Part shown: one piece after another, positions 51,320 through 59,611 of the stretch
Layout: each line of letters opens with the position of its first letter
How positions within the stretch are numbered: the stretch's first letter is position 1
From: Paenibacillus tyrphae
GTDB lineage: Bacteria; Bacillota; Bacilli; Paenibacillales; NBRC-103111
DNA: 64,000 bases
Assembly: GCF_024158745.1 (NCBI RefSeq)
Contig: NZ_JAMZAW010000012.1
Location: 124,001-188,000, forward strand
Reading direction: 5' to 3'
Position numbers and translations under genes: made by a program
The notes under the pieces: model-generated
Databases searched by the model: none
The model's input: only the letters and a program-made list of their open reading frames with translations
Told to the model about the DNA's origin: nothing

Positions 51320-51365
51320 GTCCTACCACTCCTTTTTACGTTGTTGTTGGTGTTAGTATTTACAC

Positions 51366-51402
51366 AAAAATGACCTCTACCATATCGGTACAGGTCATTT
51401 TT
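51366..51402 (-). terminator. Second hairpin of the terC leader
   Basis: AAAAATGACCT pairs with AGGTCATTTTT. It lies between the riboswitch terminator and terC, giving two consecutive terminator-like hairpins. Confidence 0.7.
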
Positions 51403-51408
51403 CCACCA

Positions 51409-51440
51409 AAAAAGACCTTTACTTCAATGGCAAAGGTCTT
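51409..51440 (-). terminator. Riboswitch expression-platform terminator
   Basis: On the minus strand AAGACCTTT pairs with AAAGGTCTT and is followed by TTTT. Its 5' arm overlaps the last aptamer pairing (CCTTT), as expected when Mn binding favours antitermination. Confidence 0.85.
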
Positions 51441-51524
51441 GCTAACAACGTTCCGTTGCCAATAAAGCCGGGGCTCTTCCCAGAACCCGAACTGACGACT
51501 TTACTGTGACAGCTACTCCCCTTT
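51432..51524 (-). ncRNA. yybP-ykoY manganese riboswitch
   Basis: On the minus strand the class core is present: AAAGGGGAGTAGC, then GTCGTCA, a GGGTTCTGGGAAGAGCCC stem, CCGGCTTTATTGGCAACGG and the closing GCAAGACCTTT, which pairs with the first AAAGG. It sits between a good promoter and terC. Mn(II) binding should raise terC expression. Confidence 0.93.
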
Positions 51525-51551
51525 GGAGGACATCCTTATGTAATTGTCCTC

Positions 51552-51581
51552 ATTATACCGAATGGACAAGCCGGGCGTCAA
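51552..51581 (-). promoter_or_regulatory. Sigma-A promoter of the terC leader
   Basis: On the minus strand: TTGACG (51581-51576), 18 bases, TATAAT (51557-51552). Confidence 0.8.
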
Positions 51582-51603
51582 GCTAAAATATGTCCAATTT
51601 CGA

Positions 51604-51849
51604 TTAAACTTGACGGAAAGCTTCCATAATACTTTCACGCTCTTCGTCGGTGCCTTGGAACCGTTCCTTCGAGAAGCGTTCGTTCACCCAATGCATCATC
51701 TCCGGGCGGCTGAGAAACGTGTGGCAATCCTCGCCCCACTGGTCAGAAATTTCTCTTAAAATCAACTGCTTTCCGTTGACCTCGACCGTCAGCATGTTCC
51801 ATTTGTCTTTTTTGTAGATCGTATGTTTTTTAATCCCCTGATTTTTCAA
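51604..51849 (-). CDS. Hypothetical small protein
   Basis: This soluble protein of 81 residues starts at a TTG that follows AGGT at 7 bases. It has a basic N-terminus (KNQGIKKHTIYKKDKW), a short beta-sheet region (MLTVEVNGKQLILREI) and a charged helical end. No family is recognised. An internal ATG at codon 19 (start of MLTVEVNG) has no site. It stands alone upstream of the terC promoter and on the same strand. Confidence 0.6.
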   Translation of the reverse strand: MKNQGIKKHTIYKKDKWNMLTVEVNGKQLILREISDQWGEDCHTFLSRPEMMHWVNERFSKERFQGTDEERESIMEAFRQV

Positions 51850-52070
51850 GGCTGTTACCTCTTTCTATTCCATTGGTTGCGGGCGATTGAGAGACCCATC
51901 GCTATCTCTACCTTAGCATGAATTGATCTTGGCTTCAACCAAGCGGGCAATCATGTAGCGATTGTCAATCACCATAGACCGTGATAAAATGCCAATAAGC
52001 TCCAGCACCAAGCCGGAGGGCAGGTGGGGGCCAACCTATTCAATACATGAGCAGAGGAGAGCGGAGAAAG

Positions 52071-52769
52071 ATGAGCAGAGGGTATGAGCAGATTGGAGTG
52101 GCAATGACCTGCCGGTCGTTTGCCGAGTACGAACGCATGTTTAGGCTGAAGCCGGAGCTGCTGGAGGCGGGTCCGATTTTGGACGTGGCCGCAGGAGCTT
52201 CGTCGTTTGTAGCGGAAGCCGCTGCCCGCGGATTGGCGACCAAAGCGGCCGATCCGATGTACGAGCTGTCGGCAGAAGGAATTTACCGCCACGGGATGAC
52301 GGAAATCGAAGTGTCGACCGGGAAGCTGACCAAGCTGCGGGAGAGCTTTGATTGGACGTTTTACGGCGACCCTGACCGGCATCGTGCGATGCGGGAGGCG
52401 TCGATGAAGACGTTTGCCGACGATTATGCGCACCCTTCCGAAGGAAACAAGTATACGGCAGCTAAGCTGCCTCATCTTCCATATGAGGACGAGTCGTTCG
52501 GACTTGTACTGTGCAGCCACTTTCTATTTCTGTACCACGAGCAATTCGACTATGACTTTCACGCCGGCGCGCTGCGTGAGCTGCTAAGGGTATGCCGCGC
52601 AGGCGGAGAGGTGCGGGTATATCCTGTCATCACACTGCAATGGGATCGGTATCCGATGCTGGACCGGCTTCTGGAAGAGCTGCAGGCGGACGGATTCGAG
52701 GCGTCTTTGGAGCTCTCTGAATTGCCTTTTATTCCCGGTTCCAAAGAGCTGCTGCGCGTACAAAAATAA
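52071..52769 (+). CDS. Class I SAM-dependent methyltransferase
   Basis: This 232-residue cytoplasmic methyltransferase has motif I GPILDVAAGASSFVAEAAARGL, post-I acidic AADPMYEL and the motif IV region LPYEDESFGLVLCSHFLFLYHE. The AdoMet fold is clear; the substrate is unknown. The ATG at 52071 is chosen because GGAG lies just before it, though an in-frame ATG eight codons upstream (52047) is possible. A short spacer with a cold-shock gene promoter follows. Confidence 0.85.
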   Translation: MSRGYEQIGVAMTCRSFAEYERMFRLKPELLEAGPILDVAAGASSFVAEAAARGLATKAADPMYELSAEGIYRHGMTEIEVSTGKLTKLRESFDWTFYGDPDRHRAMREASMKTFADDYAHPSEGNKYTAAKLPHLPYEDESFGLVLCSHFLFLYHEQFDYDFHAGALRELLRVCRAGGEVRVYPVITLQWDRYPMLDRLLEELQADGFEASLELSELPFIPGSKELLRVQK

Positions 52770-52792
52770 GGCTGCGTATAATTTAGGTCTTA

Positions 52793-52821
52793 TTGATTTA
52801 TCCTGATAAGGGTGATATACT
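52793..52821 (+). promoter_or_regulatory. Sigma-A promoter of the cold-shock gene
   Basis: TTGATT (52793-52798), 17 bases, TATACT (52816-52821). The leader to the TTG start is about 40 bases. Confidence 0.75.
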
Positions 52822-52867
52822 TTAACCATTCGCCCTTGATGGCGATACATCTAGGAGGTTGTTTTCA

Positions 52868-53065
52868 TTGAAAGGTACAGTAAAATGGTTTAACGCAGAA
52901 AAAGGCTACGGTTTCATTCAAGTAGAAGGCGGCGACGACGTATTCGTACACTTCTCCGCAATCCAAGGCGACGGCTTCAAAACTTTGGAAGAAGGCCAAT
53001 CGGTTGAGTTCGAAATCGTTCAAGGCAACCGTGGTCCACAAGCGGCTAACGTTCACAAACTGTAA
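52868..53065 (+). CDS. Cold-shock protein, CspA family
   Basis: This is a 65-residue OB-fold RNA/DNA chaperone. RNP1 KGYGFIQV and RNP2 VFVHFSAI are intact. The start is TTG ([15 protein letters not shown]), with TAGGAGG 8 bases upstream. Unlike classical cold-inducible csp genes, the leader is short, so strong cold regulation by a long 5' UTR is not evident. Codon use is that of a highly expressed gene (for example GTA, GAA, CAA, GGC). Confidence 0.95.
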   Translation: MKGTVKWFNAEKGYGFIQVEGGDDVFVHFSAIQGDGFKTLEEGQSVEFEIVQGNRGPQAANVHKL

Positions 53066-53084
53066 GACGAAACTAACTACGATG

Positions 53085-53112
53085 CCCGGTCGACAATCGG
53101 TTGACGGGTTTT
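53085..53112 (+). terminator. Likely terminator of the cold-shock gene
   Basis: CCCGGTCGAC pairs imperfectly with GTTGACGGG and is followed by TTTTG. Confidence 0.55.
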
Positions 53113-53254
53113 GATATAAGCTTTCTTTTAGAAATCAAAACGATGAAACTTCTTGAATTCGCTTCTTGATTTCGCAAGAAAACTTACCGCTGCGGCGGTT
53201 TTCATCTCATCGTTAGATAGTTTGCTTAAGTTTCAATGCCAAATGAAATCCAAC

Positions 53255-53296
53255 AAGGCGGTTCTTGGAATAATCGTTCCAGGAACCGCTTTTTTT
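53255..53296 (+). terminator. Strong Rho-independent hairpin in the csp downstream region
   Basis: GCGGTTCTTGGAA pairs with TTCCAGGAACCGC (one mismatch), followed by seven T residues. It is possibly a second terminator for csp or the end of an unannotated small RNA. The frame that runs through it (to 53362) is not supported as a gene. Confidence 0.75.
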
Positions 53297-53357
53297 GCAT
53301 CCCTGGCGGAAGGCGAATATGCCGAGAAGCTGCTGAAAATGATGGACGCCTTCGAAA

Positions 53358-53402
53358 AATAAAGAACGCCCCAGATACCGACATTGGTCCGAGGCGTTCT
53401 TT
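53358..53402. terminator. Terminator of the nitroreductase gene
   Basis: AAAGAACGCC pairs with GGCGTTCTTT. Confidence 0.75.
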
Positions 53403-53415
53403 AGCGATTCCGTAA

Positions 53416-54081
53416 TTAATCGACGATACGCAGAATGTCGTCGATTTCCTTGCGCGGCAGGCGGGCCGGCCGCTCGGAAGGATAGCCGAGGGCAATGACC
53501 ATGTTGATCTGGCATTCCGGGCGGATGTTCAAATATTCGCGAAGCTGGTCTTGGGCGAGCAGCACCGGACCGGTCATCGGGCATGTGCCAAGCCCGCGGG
53601 CATGCGCGGCCAGCATCAGATTTTGCGCGGCGAGGCAGCTGCTCTTGATGCCTTCTTCCGCCCACACCGCATCGTCGACCAATTCGACGGGATCGAAAAT
53701 ACGCTCCCGGAACTTGGAGTTGTATGGCGTCGCGAGACATACGATCAGCACAGGCGCATTCGAGAAAGCCGTAGCGTAAGGTCCGAACGACTTGGTCAGC
53801 AGGCGGGCTTCCTTGGACAGGCCGCGCTGCTCCGCTTCGGCAGCTCTGCGGTGCAGCTGCTCCCAAGTAATCTGCTCGATTTCTTTAATTTTGTCGCGAT
53901 TCATCACGGCAATGAATTCCCACGTTTGGGAGTTCGTGTCGCTTGGGGCGTAACGGGCGCAATCGATGATTTCGCGAATATCTTCGACGGCAACGGGCTG
54001 ATCCGTATATTTGCGGATGCTGCGGCGGTCAAGTGCGATCGTTTTGAATTCATGGTAGGCCAGTGTAGATGTATCGGTCAT
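53416..54081 (-). CDS. Nitroreductase family protein
   Basis: This 221-residue FMN-dependent NAD(P)H oxidoreductase has the FMN-binding start RRSIRKYTDQPVAVEDIREIIDCARYAPSDTNSQTWEF, the mid-region EGIKSSCLAAQNLMLAAHARGLGTC and the C-terminal ALGYPSERPARLPRKE, all classical for the family. It reduces nitro-compounds, quinones or flavin-linked substrates; the native substrate is unknown. Monocistronic. Confidence 0.93.
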   Translation of the reverse strand: MTDTSTLAYHEFKTIALDRRSIRKYTDQPVAVEDIREIIDCARYAPSDTNSQTWEFIAVMNRDKIKEIEQITWEQLHRRAAEAEQRGLSKEARLLTKSFGPYATAFSNAPVLIVCLATPYNSKFRERIFDPVELVDDAVWAEEGIKSSCLAAQNLMLAAHARGLGTCPMTGPVLLAQDQLREYLNIRPECQINMVIALGYPSERPARLPRKEIDDILRIVD

Positions 54082-54227
54082 TGCGGGTCATCCTCTCTGT
54101 TTGACTTGCGGTATTTCTTAGGACTTGGTACTAAAAGCTCTTTTCCATTATAACGGGACCGCATGGAAATGACAACCGTGTGGCGTGGCTGACGGATGAG
54201 CTAAGGTCGCATAAGATCGGGCCCAGC

Positions 54228-54266
54228 AGAAAACCCGCTCCGCATCATCCGATGCAGGAAGCGGGC
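54228..54266 (-). terminator. Terminator of the SulP gene
   Basis: On the minus strand CCCGCTTCCTGCATC pairs with GATGCGGAGCGGG, followed by TTTTC. Confidence 0.85.
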
Positions 54267-54274
54267 CTGGAACG

Positions 54275-55729
54275 TCAATGGGCGCCGGGCACGGACAAGC
54301 CGATGCGGTCGATCAGCCGTTTGCTTTCATCGTTCAACCCTTTGAGGGTCACGTTCTTGCCAAGCATTTCATAGCGGGTGATCATCTTCGCTACGGCGTT
54401 CACGGCCGAGTGGTCCCATAGGTGAGATTGACTGAAATCCACGGTGACGGAATCGGGGTCCCCGGCATAGTCGAATTGCTCGATAAAGTGGGAGACCGTT
54501 CCGAAAAACATTTGTCCGGACACCTGATACTGCTTGCTTCCGTCCGGGAGAAGCGTTGCGGCTGTTCGCAAGGTTGCCATTTTCCAAGCGAAGATGACAG
54601 CACTCAGAAGAACGCCTGCAAAAACGCCTTTGGACAAATCATGCGTAGCGACGACGATGATAACCGTAACGATCATCACGAACGAATCGGTTTTCGGGAT
54701 CGTACGAAGCTGCTTCAGCGAACTCCAGTCGAACGTGCCGAGCGAGACCATGAACATGACGCCGACCAAAGCCGCCATCGGAATTTGCTTGACGACATTG
54801 CCGAGAACAAGAATCAGGAAAAGCAGAAAGACACCGGCTACCAAGGTCGAAAGCCTAGTCCGCCCGCCGGACTTGACATTGATGACGGATTGGCCGATCA
54901 TCGCACAGCCTGCCATGCCTCCGAAAAAGCCCGTCACGATGTTCGCAAAGCCTTGGCCGCGGACTTCCCGGTTTTTATCGCTTTTGGTATGTGTCATTTC
55001 GTCCACGATTGTTGCCGTCAGCAGCGACTCCAGAATGCCGACCATGGCCAAGGACAGCGAATAAGGGAGCAGGATAAGCAGTGTCTCGAACGTAAGCGGA
55101 ATTTGCGGGATATGAAAAGTCGGCGGGACGTTCGTCAGCTGCCCCATATCGCCGACCGTTTTGACATCCAGATGCAGCCCGATCGTTAGTATGGACACGA
55201 TGAGGATGGCTGCGAGTGCGGAAGGTACAGCCTTGGTCAGCCGCGGCAGCGTGTAGATAATCACAAGCGTCAAAGCGACCAGACCGTACATGATCCAGCC
55301 TTGTCCCGTAAAATGCGTCAGCTGAGCCATAAAAATCAAGATGGCGAGCGCATTGACGAAGCCCGTCATGACGGAGTGCGGCACGAACGTAATAAAACGC
55401 CCGAGCTTCATCGCTCCCATGAGCCATTGGATAATCCCGGTCAATACGGTGGCGGCGAACAAATAGTCGAGGCCATGCTCCTTCACGAGCGTAACCATCA
55501 GCAAAGCCATGGCCCCGGTTGCAGCCGAGATCATAGCGGGCCGGCCACCGGTGAAAGAAATGACGACCGCCATGCAGAACGAAGCGTACAAGCCGACCAT
55601 CGGATCCACTCCGGCAATGATGGAAAAAGCGATAGCCTCGGGAATCAAGGCGAGGGCTACCGTCATTCCGGATAGAATATCCGCGCGCGGATTGGAAAAC
55701 CAAGCCGTATTCAATTTTTGCAAAAACAA
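54275..55729 (-). CDS. SulP-family inorganic anion transporter
   Basis: This 484-residue SLC26/SulP transporter has a membrane domain (about 15-380) with DILSGMTVALALIPEAIAFSIIAGVDPMVGLYAS and SGGRTRLSTLVAGVFLLFLIL, then a cytoplasmic STAS domain (about 405-484; VTVDFSQSHLWDHSAVNAVAKMI). Substrates may be sulfate, bicarbonate or other anions. TTG at 55729 has AGGAGG at 8 bases; the longer in-frame GTG at 55768 would bury that site. The SulP gene is not linked to sulfur genes. Confidence 0.92.
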   Translation of the reverse strand: MFLQKLNTAWFSNPRADILSGMTVALALIPEAIAFSIIAGVDPMVGLYASFCMAVVISFTGGRPAMISAATGAMALLMVTLVKEHGLDYLFAATVLTGIIQWLMGAMKLGRFITFVPHSVMTGFVNALAILIFMAQLTHFTGQGWIMYGLVALTLVIIYTLPRLTKAVPSALAAILIVSILTIGLHLDVKTVGDMGQLTNVPPTFHIPQIPLTFETLLILLPYSLSLAMVGILESLLTATIVDEMTHTKSDKNREVRGQGFANIVTGFFGGMAGCAMIGQSVINVKSGGRTRLSTLVAGVFLLFLILVLGNVVKQIPMAALVGVMFMVSLGTFDWSSLKQLRTIPKTDSFVMIVTVIIVVATHDLSKGVFAGVLLSAVIFAWKMATLRTAATLLPDGSKQYQVSGQMFFGTVSHFIEQFDYAGDPDSVTVDFSQSHLWDHSAVNAVAKMITRYEMLGKNVTLKGLNDESKRLIDRIGLSVPGAH

Positions 55730-55919
55730 TATCAGTACCTCCTGATCTACGATGATGTGACTTTCCACTCTCAGAAAAGTCGGGGCCGATAGTCAATGGG
55801 TTAGATTATACAAGAAATCGGAACGCCGTTCCATCCTGTGAAAATTGAAAAAAACGGTTTCATTGCAAATTTATTGGACTATACGGCTCCGTTCGGCAAA
55901 TTTCTTGCCAAAATGAAAA

Positions 55920-55939
55920 ACCGCACCCGAAGGTACGGT
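55920..55939 (-). terminator. Terminator hairpin, distal copy (repeat copy 3)
   Basis: ACCGCACC-CGAA-GGTACGGT. On the minus strand it is followed by TTTTTCATTTT, a T-run serving the adaptor-ABC operon. It is duplicated at 56216-56235. Confidence 0.8.
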
Positions 55940-55945
55940 GAGCTT

Positions 55946-56209
55946 GTTGAGAAAGTGGGCAATTGAGGTAATAGAGGTTACGAAGGGGTGGGGTATCCAC
56001 TTCCGACCGATGCCCCGCCCCGCAAAGTGAAGTTGAATCACGGAAGCTTAGCCGAGTACTTTGCGGGGACCCCGGGTCCTCGGGAAATTTGATTAGAAGC
56101 CATTTAGAGCGGACATTTCCCGAAGACAAAGGCGGCCGCTATCGCTTCTCCAGTGGGATACCCCACCTCCGTTTGCATCTCTATTTTCGTAAAAGCCTAC
56201 TTTCTCAAC
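55946..56209. repeat. Modular inverted-repeat element, copy 3 (two internal hairpin modules)
   Basis: The 264-base element has the same outer arms as copies 1 and 2 (GTTGAGAAAGTGGGC to ACTTTCTCAAC; GGGGTGGGGTATCCAC and GGATACCCCACC). Its interior has the copy-1 module (TCGGGAAAT at 56080, ATTTCCCGA at 56115) plus an extra module absent from copy 1: CCCCGCAAAGT at 56018 paired with ACTTTGCGGGG at 56058. The whole element can fold as a branched hairpin. Non-coding. Confidence 0.85.
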
Positions 56210-56215
56210 ACTTTG

Positions 56216-56235
56216 ACCGTATCCGAGGGTACGGT
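56216..56235 (-). terminator. Terminator-like hairpin, gene-proximal copy (repeat copy 3)
   Basis: ACCGTATC-CGAG-GGTACGGT lies just after the adaptor gene stop. There is no T-run on its minus-strand 3' side. It matches 55920-55939 at most positions. Confidence 0.7.
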
Positions 56236-56243
56236 TGAGGGGG

Positions 56244-57344
56244 TTATTGAAGCACGATGGACTCGCCTTCGTTCAGGCCGCTTAGCACTTCCGTCTTTTC
56301 CGGCGTCTCCAGCCCGATTTTGACAATGCGCTTCTCCAAGCTGCCGTCAGCGGCTTCGACCATGACGTAGTACTCGTCTTTATCCCGATTAATCGTCAAT
56401 GTCGGCACGACCAACGCGCCGCTTTTCTTATCCGTTTGGATCGAGGCGGTCAAGCTGAGTCCGGCAATCAGCCGCTCGTTCGGCTCCAGGGAGATCGTCA
56501 CCTCGAACTGGGCGGCCGTTGTGTTTGAGGACTCGTTGCTGCTGCCGGTGCCGGCCTTGGCGAATTTGGACAGACGCTCGACCTTGCCCTTCAGCTTGAC
56601 GTCCTTCAGCGCATCGACGCGTACCTCGACATCCATGCCTTCCTTGATGCGGAACAAGTCGTATTCGCCGACATTGCAAATCAACTGCAGCTTCGTCAGA
56701 TCGACGATTTTGCCGATCCGCTCGTTATCCTTCACCGACTTCGGCTCTTTGGTGCCCTCGAACAGGAAAATACCGTTTTCCGGAGCCGCAAAGCCGGCGG
56801 CTTGAAGCTTCTTCGTTTTCTCCGCGAGCTGCGAGCGGGTATGCTCGAGAGTAACCTGCGTAATCTCGTTTTGCATTTTGCGGCTTTCCGACGCGGCAAA
56901 GCGCTTTTTGGCGTCCGTTTCGGTAATGCCCTCGGTGTCCGCATCGGCGATGCCGGTTTTTTCCTGAAATTGATTCAACCGTATGTCCATTTCCTGCTTC
57001 TTGGCGTTCGTTTGAAGCTGGGCGATTTCGTTGCGGAGCTCCGTGTCGTCAAGCCGGAACAGCACGTCGCCTTTGGCCACTTGGGAGCCGTCTTTGACGG
57101 ACCACGCCGTGACGTAGGCGCCGAACGGAGCGTTTATGTACGTTTCCTTCTGATAGGAGGACTTTCCTTTTACCTCGACAATGTTGGTCAGATCCTCCCG
57201 GACGGCTTTGAATTTCAGTGCGTTCGTTGTTTGCGAAACCGCCGGACGGGATGCGTTCTGCGGCCGGCTTTGCCAATATAACAGCCCCGTCACGCCGATC
57301 ACTAGCACGGCGCCTACGGCGGCGAACCATGTTCTTTTTTTCAT
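56244..57344 (-). CDS. Efflux periplasmic-adaptor-like protein (MacA/HlyD type)
   Basis: This 366-residue membrane-anchored adaptor has an N-terminal helix (7-24), then a lipoyl/barrel-sandwich region (PFGAYVTAWSVKDGSQVAKGDVLFRLDD), a long coiled-coil hairpin (about 105-195) and a beta-barrel domain (LICNVGEYDLFRIKEGMDVEVRVDAL). In Gram-positives such adaptors link to MacB-like ABC exporters, here encoded by the next two genes upstream on the minus strand. It is the third gene of that operon and ends at repeat copy 3. Confidence 0.9.
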   Translation of the reverse strand: MKKRTWFAAVGAVLVIGVTGLLYWQSRPQNASRPAVSQTTNALKFKAVREDLTNIVEVKGKSSYQKETYINAPFGAYVTAWSVKDGSQVAKGDVLFRLDDTELRNEIAQLQTNAKKQEMDIRLNQFQEKTGIADADTEGITETDAKKRFAASESRKMQNEITQVTLEHTRSQLAEKTKKLQAAGFAAPENGIFLFEGTKEPKSVKDNERIGKIVDLTKLQLICNVGEYDLFRIKEGMDVEVRVDALKDVKLKGKVERLSKFAKAGTGSSNESSNTTAAQFEVTISLEPNERLIAGLSLTASIQTDKKSGALVVPTLTINRDKDEYYVMVEAADGSLEKRIVKIGLETPEKTEVLSGLNEGESIVLQ

Positions 57345-57365
57345 AGCTGCATAACTCCTAAACGT

Positions 57366-58757
57366 TTAGTCTCGTTTGATGGCGGTCAGCGCGTCCGTGC
57401 GCGACGCTTTGATGGCCGGATAAATGCCGGACAGCACGCCGGTCATGATGGCAAAGAACAGACCGACCGGCAGGATCCAGGGACTGATAAACAATATTTC
57501 CGCCTGAGATCCCGACCTTGGAGGCGTAAACTGCATGATGGCGATATTGATCCCCCAAATGACCCAATACGACACCAAAATACCCACCAGGCCTCCGAGC
57601 AGCCCGAGCAGCGCCGATTCGACCATAAACATGTTGCGGATTTGGCCGAGGTTGGCGCCCAGCACCTTCATGATGCCGATCTGCCGCCTGCGCTGGTAGG
57701 TCGACATCGTCATGGCGACGATGATCGAGATCGAGGCGACGAACAAAATAAAGATGCCGGCGCCGCCGAAGATCAGCCGGACGATGAGCAGCTCGCTTTG
57801 CATGCTTTCCTCGCGGTGAAGATTCGTCTGCACGGTGAGCTTCAGCTTCTTGAGCAGCGATTCCAGCTCTTTGACATGGGCGCTGCTGTCCACCTTAATT
57901 TTGACTTCGTTATACTCGGCCGTCTGCGAGGAGTTTTTATCTTCCTTGACCTTGCCGCCGTTCATTTGAATGATCGCTTCCTGAAGCCGCTTGCCGAGCG
58001 CCGGCGATACGAACGCCGTCTTTTGATGAATCAGCATATCGTCGGGAACGCCCTCCGGCTTCTTGAGGATGCCGACGACCCGGACGGGAATTTGGATGTC
58101 CACCGTTTCCCCGACATCGTTCGAGCGGAAAATCTGCGGCTTCAGCACGATTTGCTTCTGATATACGGGATACGCGATATACTGCTGTTCCCGCCAAGCA
58201 TTCCGGGCATCGCGTTCGCTCATGCTCTGGAGTTGCTGCTGGCGGACTTTGGATATTTGGCTGTCGAACAGCCCCATCGTCGCCCCGTAGCTCAAAATAA
58301 TCGTGTTCTCCTGCTCCGAAGGCCCGCCTTGCTGCAGTTCATAGCCGAAAGCAGGCAGCGTGTCCAACTCGGTGGCGAAGATTTGGTTGATATAGCCTTT
58401 TTTGCTGTCCACTTCAAATTCGAACTGGTTTAATGTCCGGTATGTAGCCAGTGCCTTAATATATGGGAATGTGCGCATCATGCCGATCTTGGCTTTCGTA
58501 AGCTCGTAAGGCTTCGCGCTGTTCGGATCGTTCGGATCGGCTCCTTCGGCGCGGCCGCCGCTGGTTACCGTAATCTCGTCCGATTTCAGGTACACGCTCA
58601 TCTGCTTCCGGCTGTATTGGTTGATCGACTCTCCGAAGGAGAGGGCGACCACGATGGAAGCCGAGCCGATGGCAATGCCCATCGTACACAGCAGGGTGAC
58701 GACGACGCGCCGTTTGAGCTGGTCCCAGCCGAGCTTGAAATAATCAAGCAGCTTCAT
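57366..58757 (-). CDS. MacB-like ABC transporter permease (FtsX-type)
   Basis: This 463-residue permease has one N-terminal helix, a large extracytoplasmic MacB periplasmic-core-like domain (about 40-320) and three C-terminal helices with the FtsX motif FILFVASISIIVAMTMSTYQRRRQIGIMKVLGANLGQIRNMFMVESALLGLLGGLVG. It works as a mechanotransmitting exporter for peptides or antibiotics with the ATPase at 58754. It overlaps that gene (ATGA) and is followed by the adaptor gene. Confidence 0.92.
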   Translation of the reverse strand: MKLLDYFKLGWDQLKRRVVVTLLCTMGIAIGSASIVVALSFGESINQYSRKQMSVYLKSDEITVTSGGRAEGADPNDPNSAKPYELTKAKIGMMRTFPYIKALATYRTLNQFEFEVDSKKGYINQIFATELDTLPAFGYELQQGGPSEQENTIILSYGATMGLFDSQISKVRQQQLQSMSERDARNAWREQQYIAYPVYQKQIVLKPQIFRSNDVGETVDIQIPVRVVGILKKPEGVPDDMLIHQKTAFVSPALGKRLQEAIIQMNGGKVKEDKNSSQTAEYNEVKIKVDSSAHVKELESLLKKLKLTVQTNLHREESMQSELLIVRLIFGGAGIFILFVASISIIVAMTMSTYQRRRQIGIMKVLGANLGQIRNMFMVESALLGLLGGLVGILVSYWVIWGINIAIMQFTPPRSGSQAEILFISPWILPVGLFFAIMTGVLSGIYPAIKASRTDALTAIKRD

Positions 58758-59446
58758 TCCGCGTCACCTGCCCATGCGCCGTCTTCGACCAGGTATCCGT
58801 CGCGCAGTTGAATGACTCTCCGGGTTCGCTTGGCGACCTCCAGCTCGTGGGTAACGATGACGAAGGTGATGCCGAGCGTCTGGTTCAATTCGATCAGCAG
58901 ATCGATGATTTCTTTCTCCGTCTTCGTATCGAGGTTCCCGGTCGGCTCGTCCGCGAACACGATAGCCGGCTGCGTAATGAGCGAACGGGCGATACTGACC
59001 CGCTGCTGCTGCCCGCCGGACAGCTGCGAGGGGAACATCTCGGTCTTTTCCCCGAGGCCGACCTTGGTGAGCAGCGACACCGCTTTTTCCCGGCGATGCT
59101 TGCCGCGCAGGCCTTGGAAGACAAGCGGCAGCTCGACGTTCTCGCGGACGGTCAAATGCGGAATCAATTCGTACGATTGAAAAATAAAGCCGATATGTGT
59201 CCGGCGGAACTCCGCAAGCCGGTTTTCACTCATTTTCTCGATCGCCTGACCGCTGATCAGGATGCTCCCGGACGTCGGCTTCATCAAGCCGGCCATCAGG
59301 TTCAGCAGCGTCGACTTTCCAGAGCCGGAGCTGCCGAGCAGGGCGATCATTTCCCCTTTGTCCACCCGGAAGTTAATTTCGTGCAGGACAGGCGTGTTCT
59401 CGCTGCCGCTGCGAAAGCTGTGTGACAAATGTTCTACCGCAAGCAC
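58754..59446 (-). CDS. MacB/LolD-like ABC transporter ATP-binding protein
   Basis: This 230-residue ATPase has Walker A GSSGSGKSTLLN, Q-loop IFQSYELIPHLTVRENVELPL, signature LSGGQQQRVSIAR, Walker B IVFADEPTGNLD and H-loop VTHE. The QQQ signature and length are typical of MacB/LolD/BceA exporters. The start is GTG after GGAGGGG. It is the first gene of the three-gene efflux operon. No two-component system is adjacent, which is unlike Bce modules. Confidence 0.93.
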   Translation of the reverse strand: MLAVEHLSHSFRSGSENTPVLHEINFRVDKGEMIALLGSSGSGKSTLLNLMAGLMKPTSGSILISGQAIEKMSENRLAEFRRTHIGFIFQSYELIPHLTVRENVELPLVFQGLRGKHRREKAVSLLTKVGLGEKTEMFPSQLSGGQQQRVSIARSLITQPAIVFADEPTGNLDTKTEKEIIDLLIELNQTLGITFVIVTHELEVAKRTRRVIQLRDGYLVEDGAWAGDAE

Positions 59447-59611
59447 ATAACCCCTCCGTTGTTGAATTTTTCTAATTCAGTATAGACGACCGTTCCATTC
59501 AGAAGTGGAAAAAGATGAAAAGTTAAGAAAACTTTAAGAGTCGCGGGCAAAAAAAAGCCGCCGGAACGTCCGCTTGGTAATAGACGTTTGCCAAGACGGC
59601 CAATCCTGCAG

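Noticed and set aside
53153..53362. A plus-strand frame of about 69 codons downstream of the cold-shock gene
   Set aside because: It runs straight through a strong terminator hairpin (53255-53296), has no ribosome-binding site, and its composition does not look like protein.
55860..56129. A minus-strand frame of 89 codons across repeat copy 3
   Set aside because: It lies mostly inside the non-coding repeat, is not shared by the other copies and has no start site.
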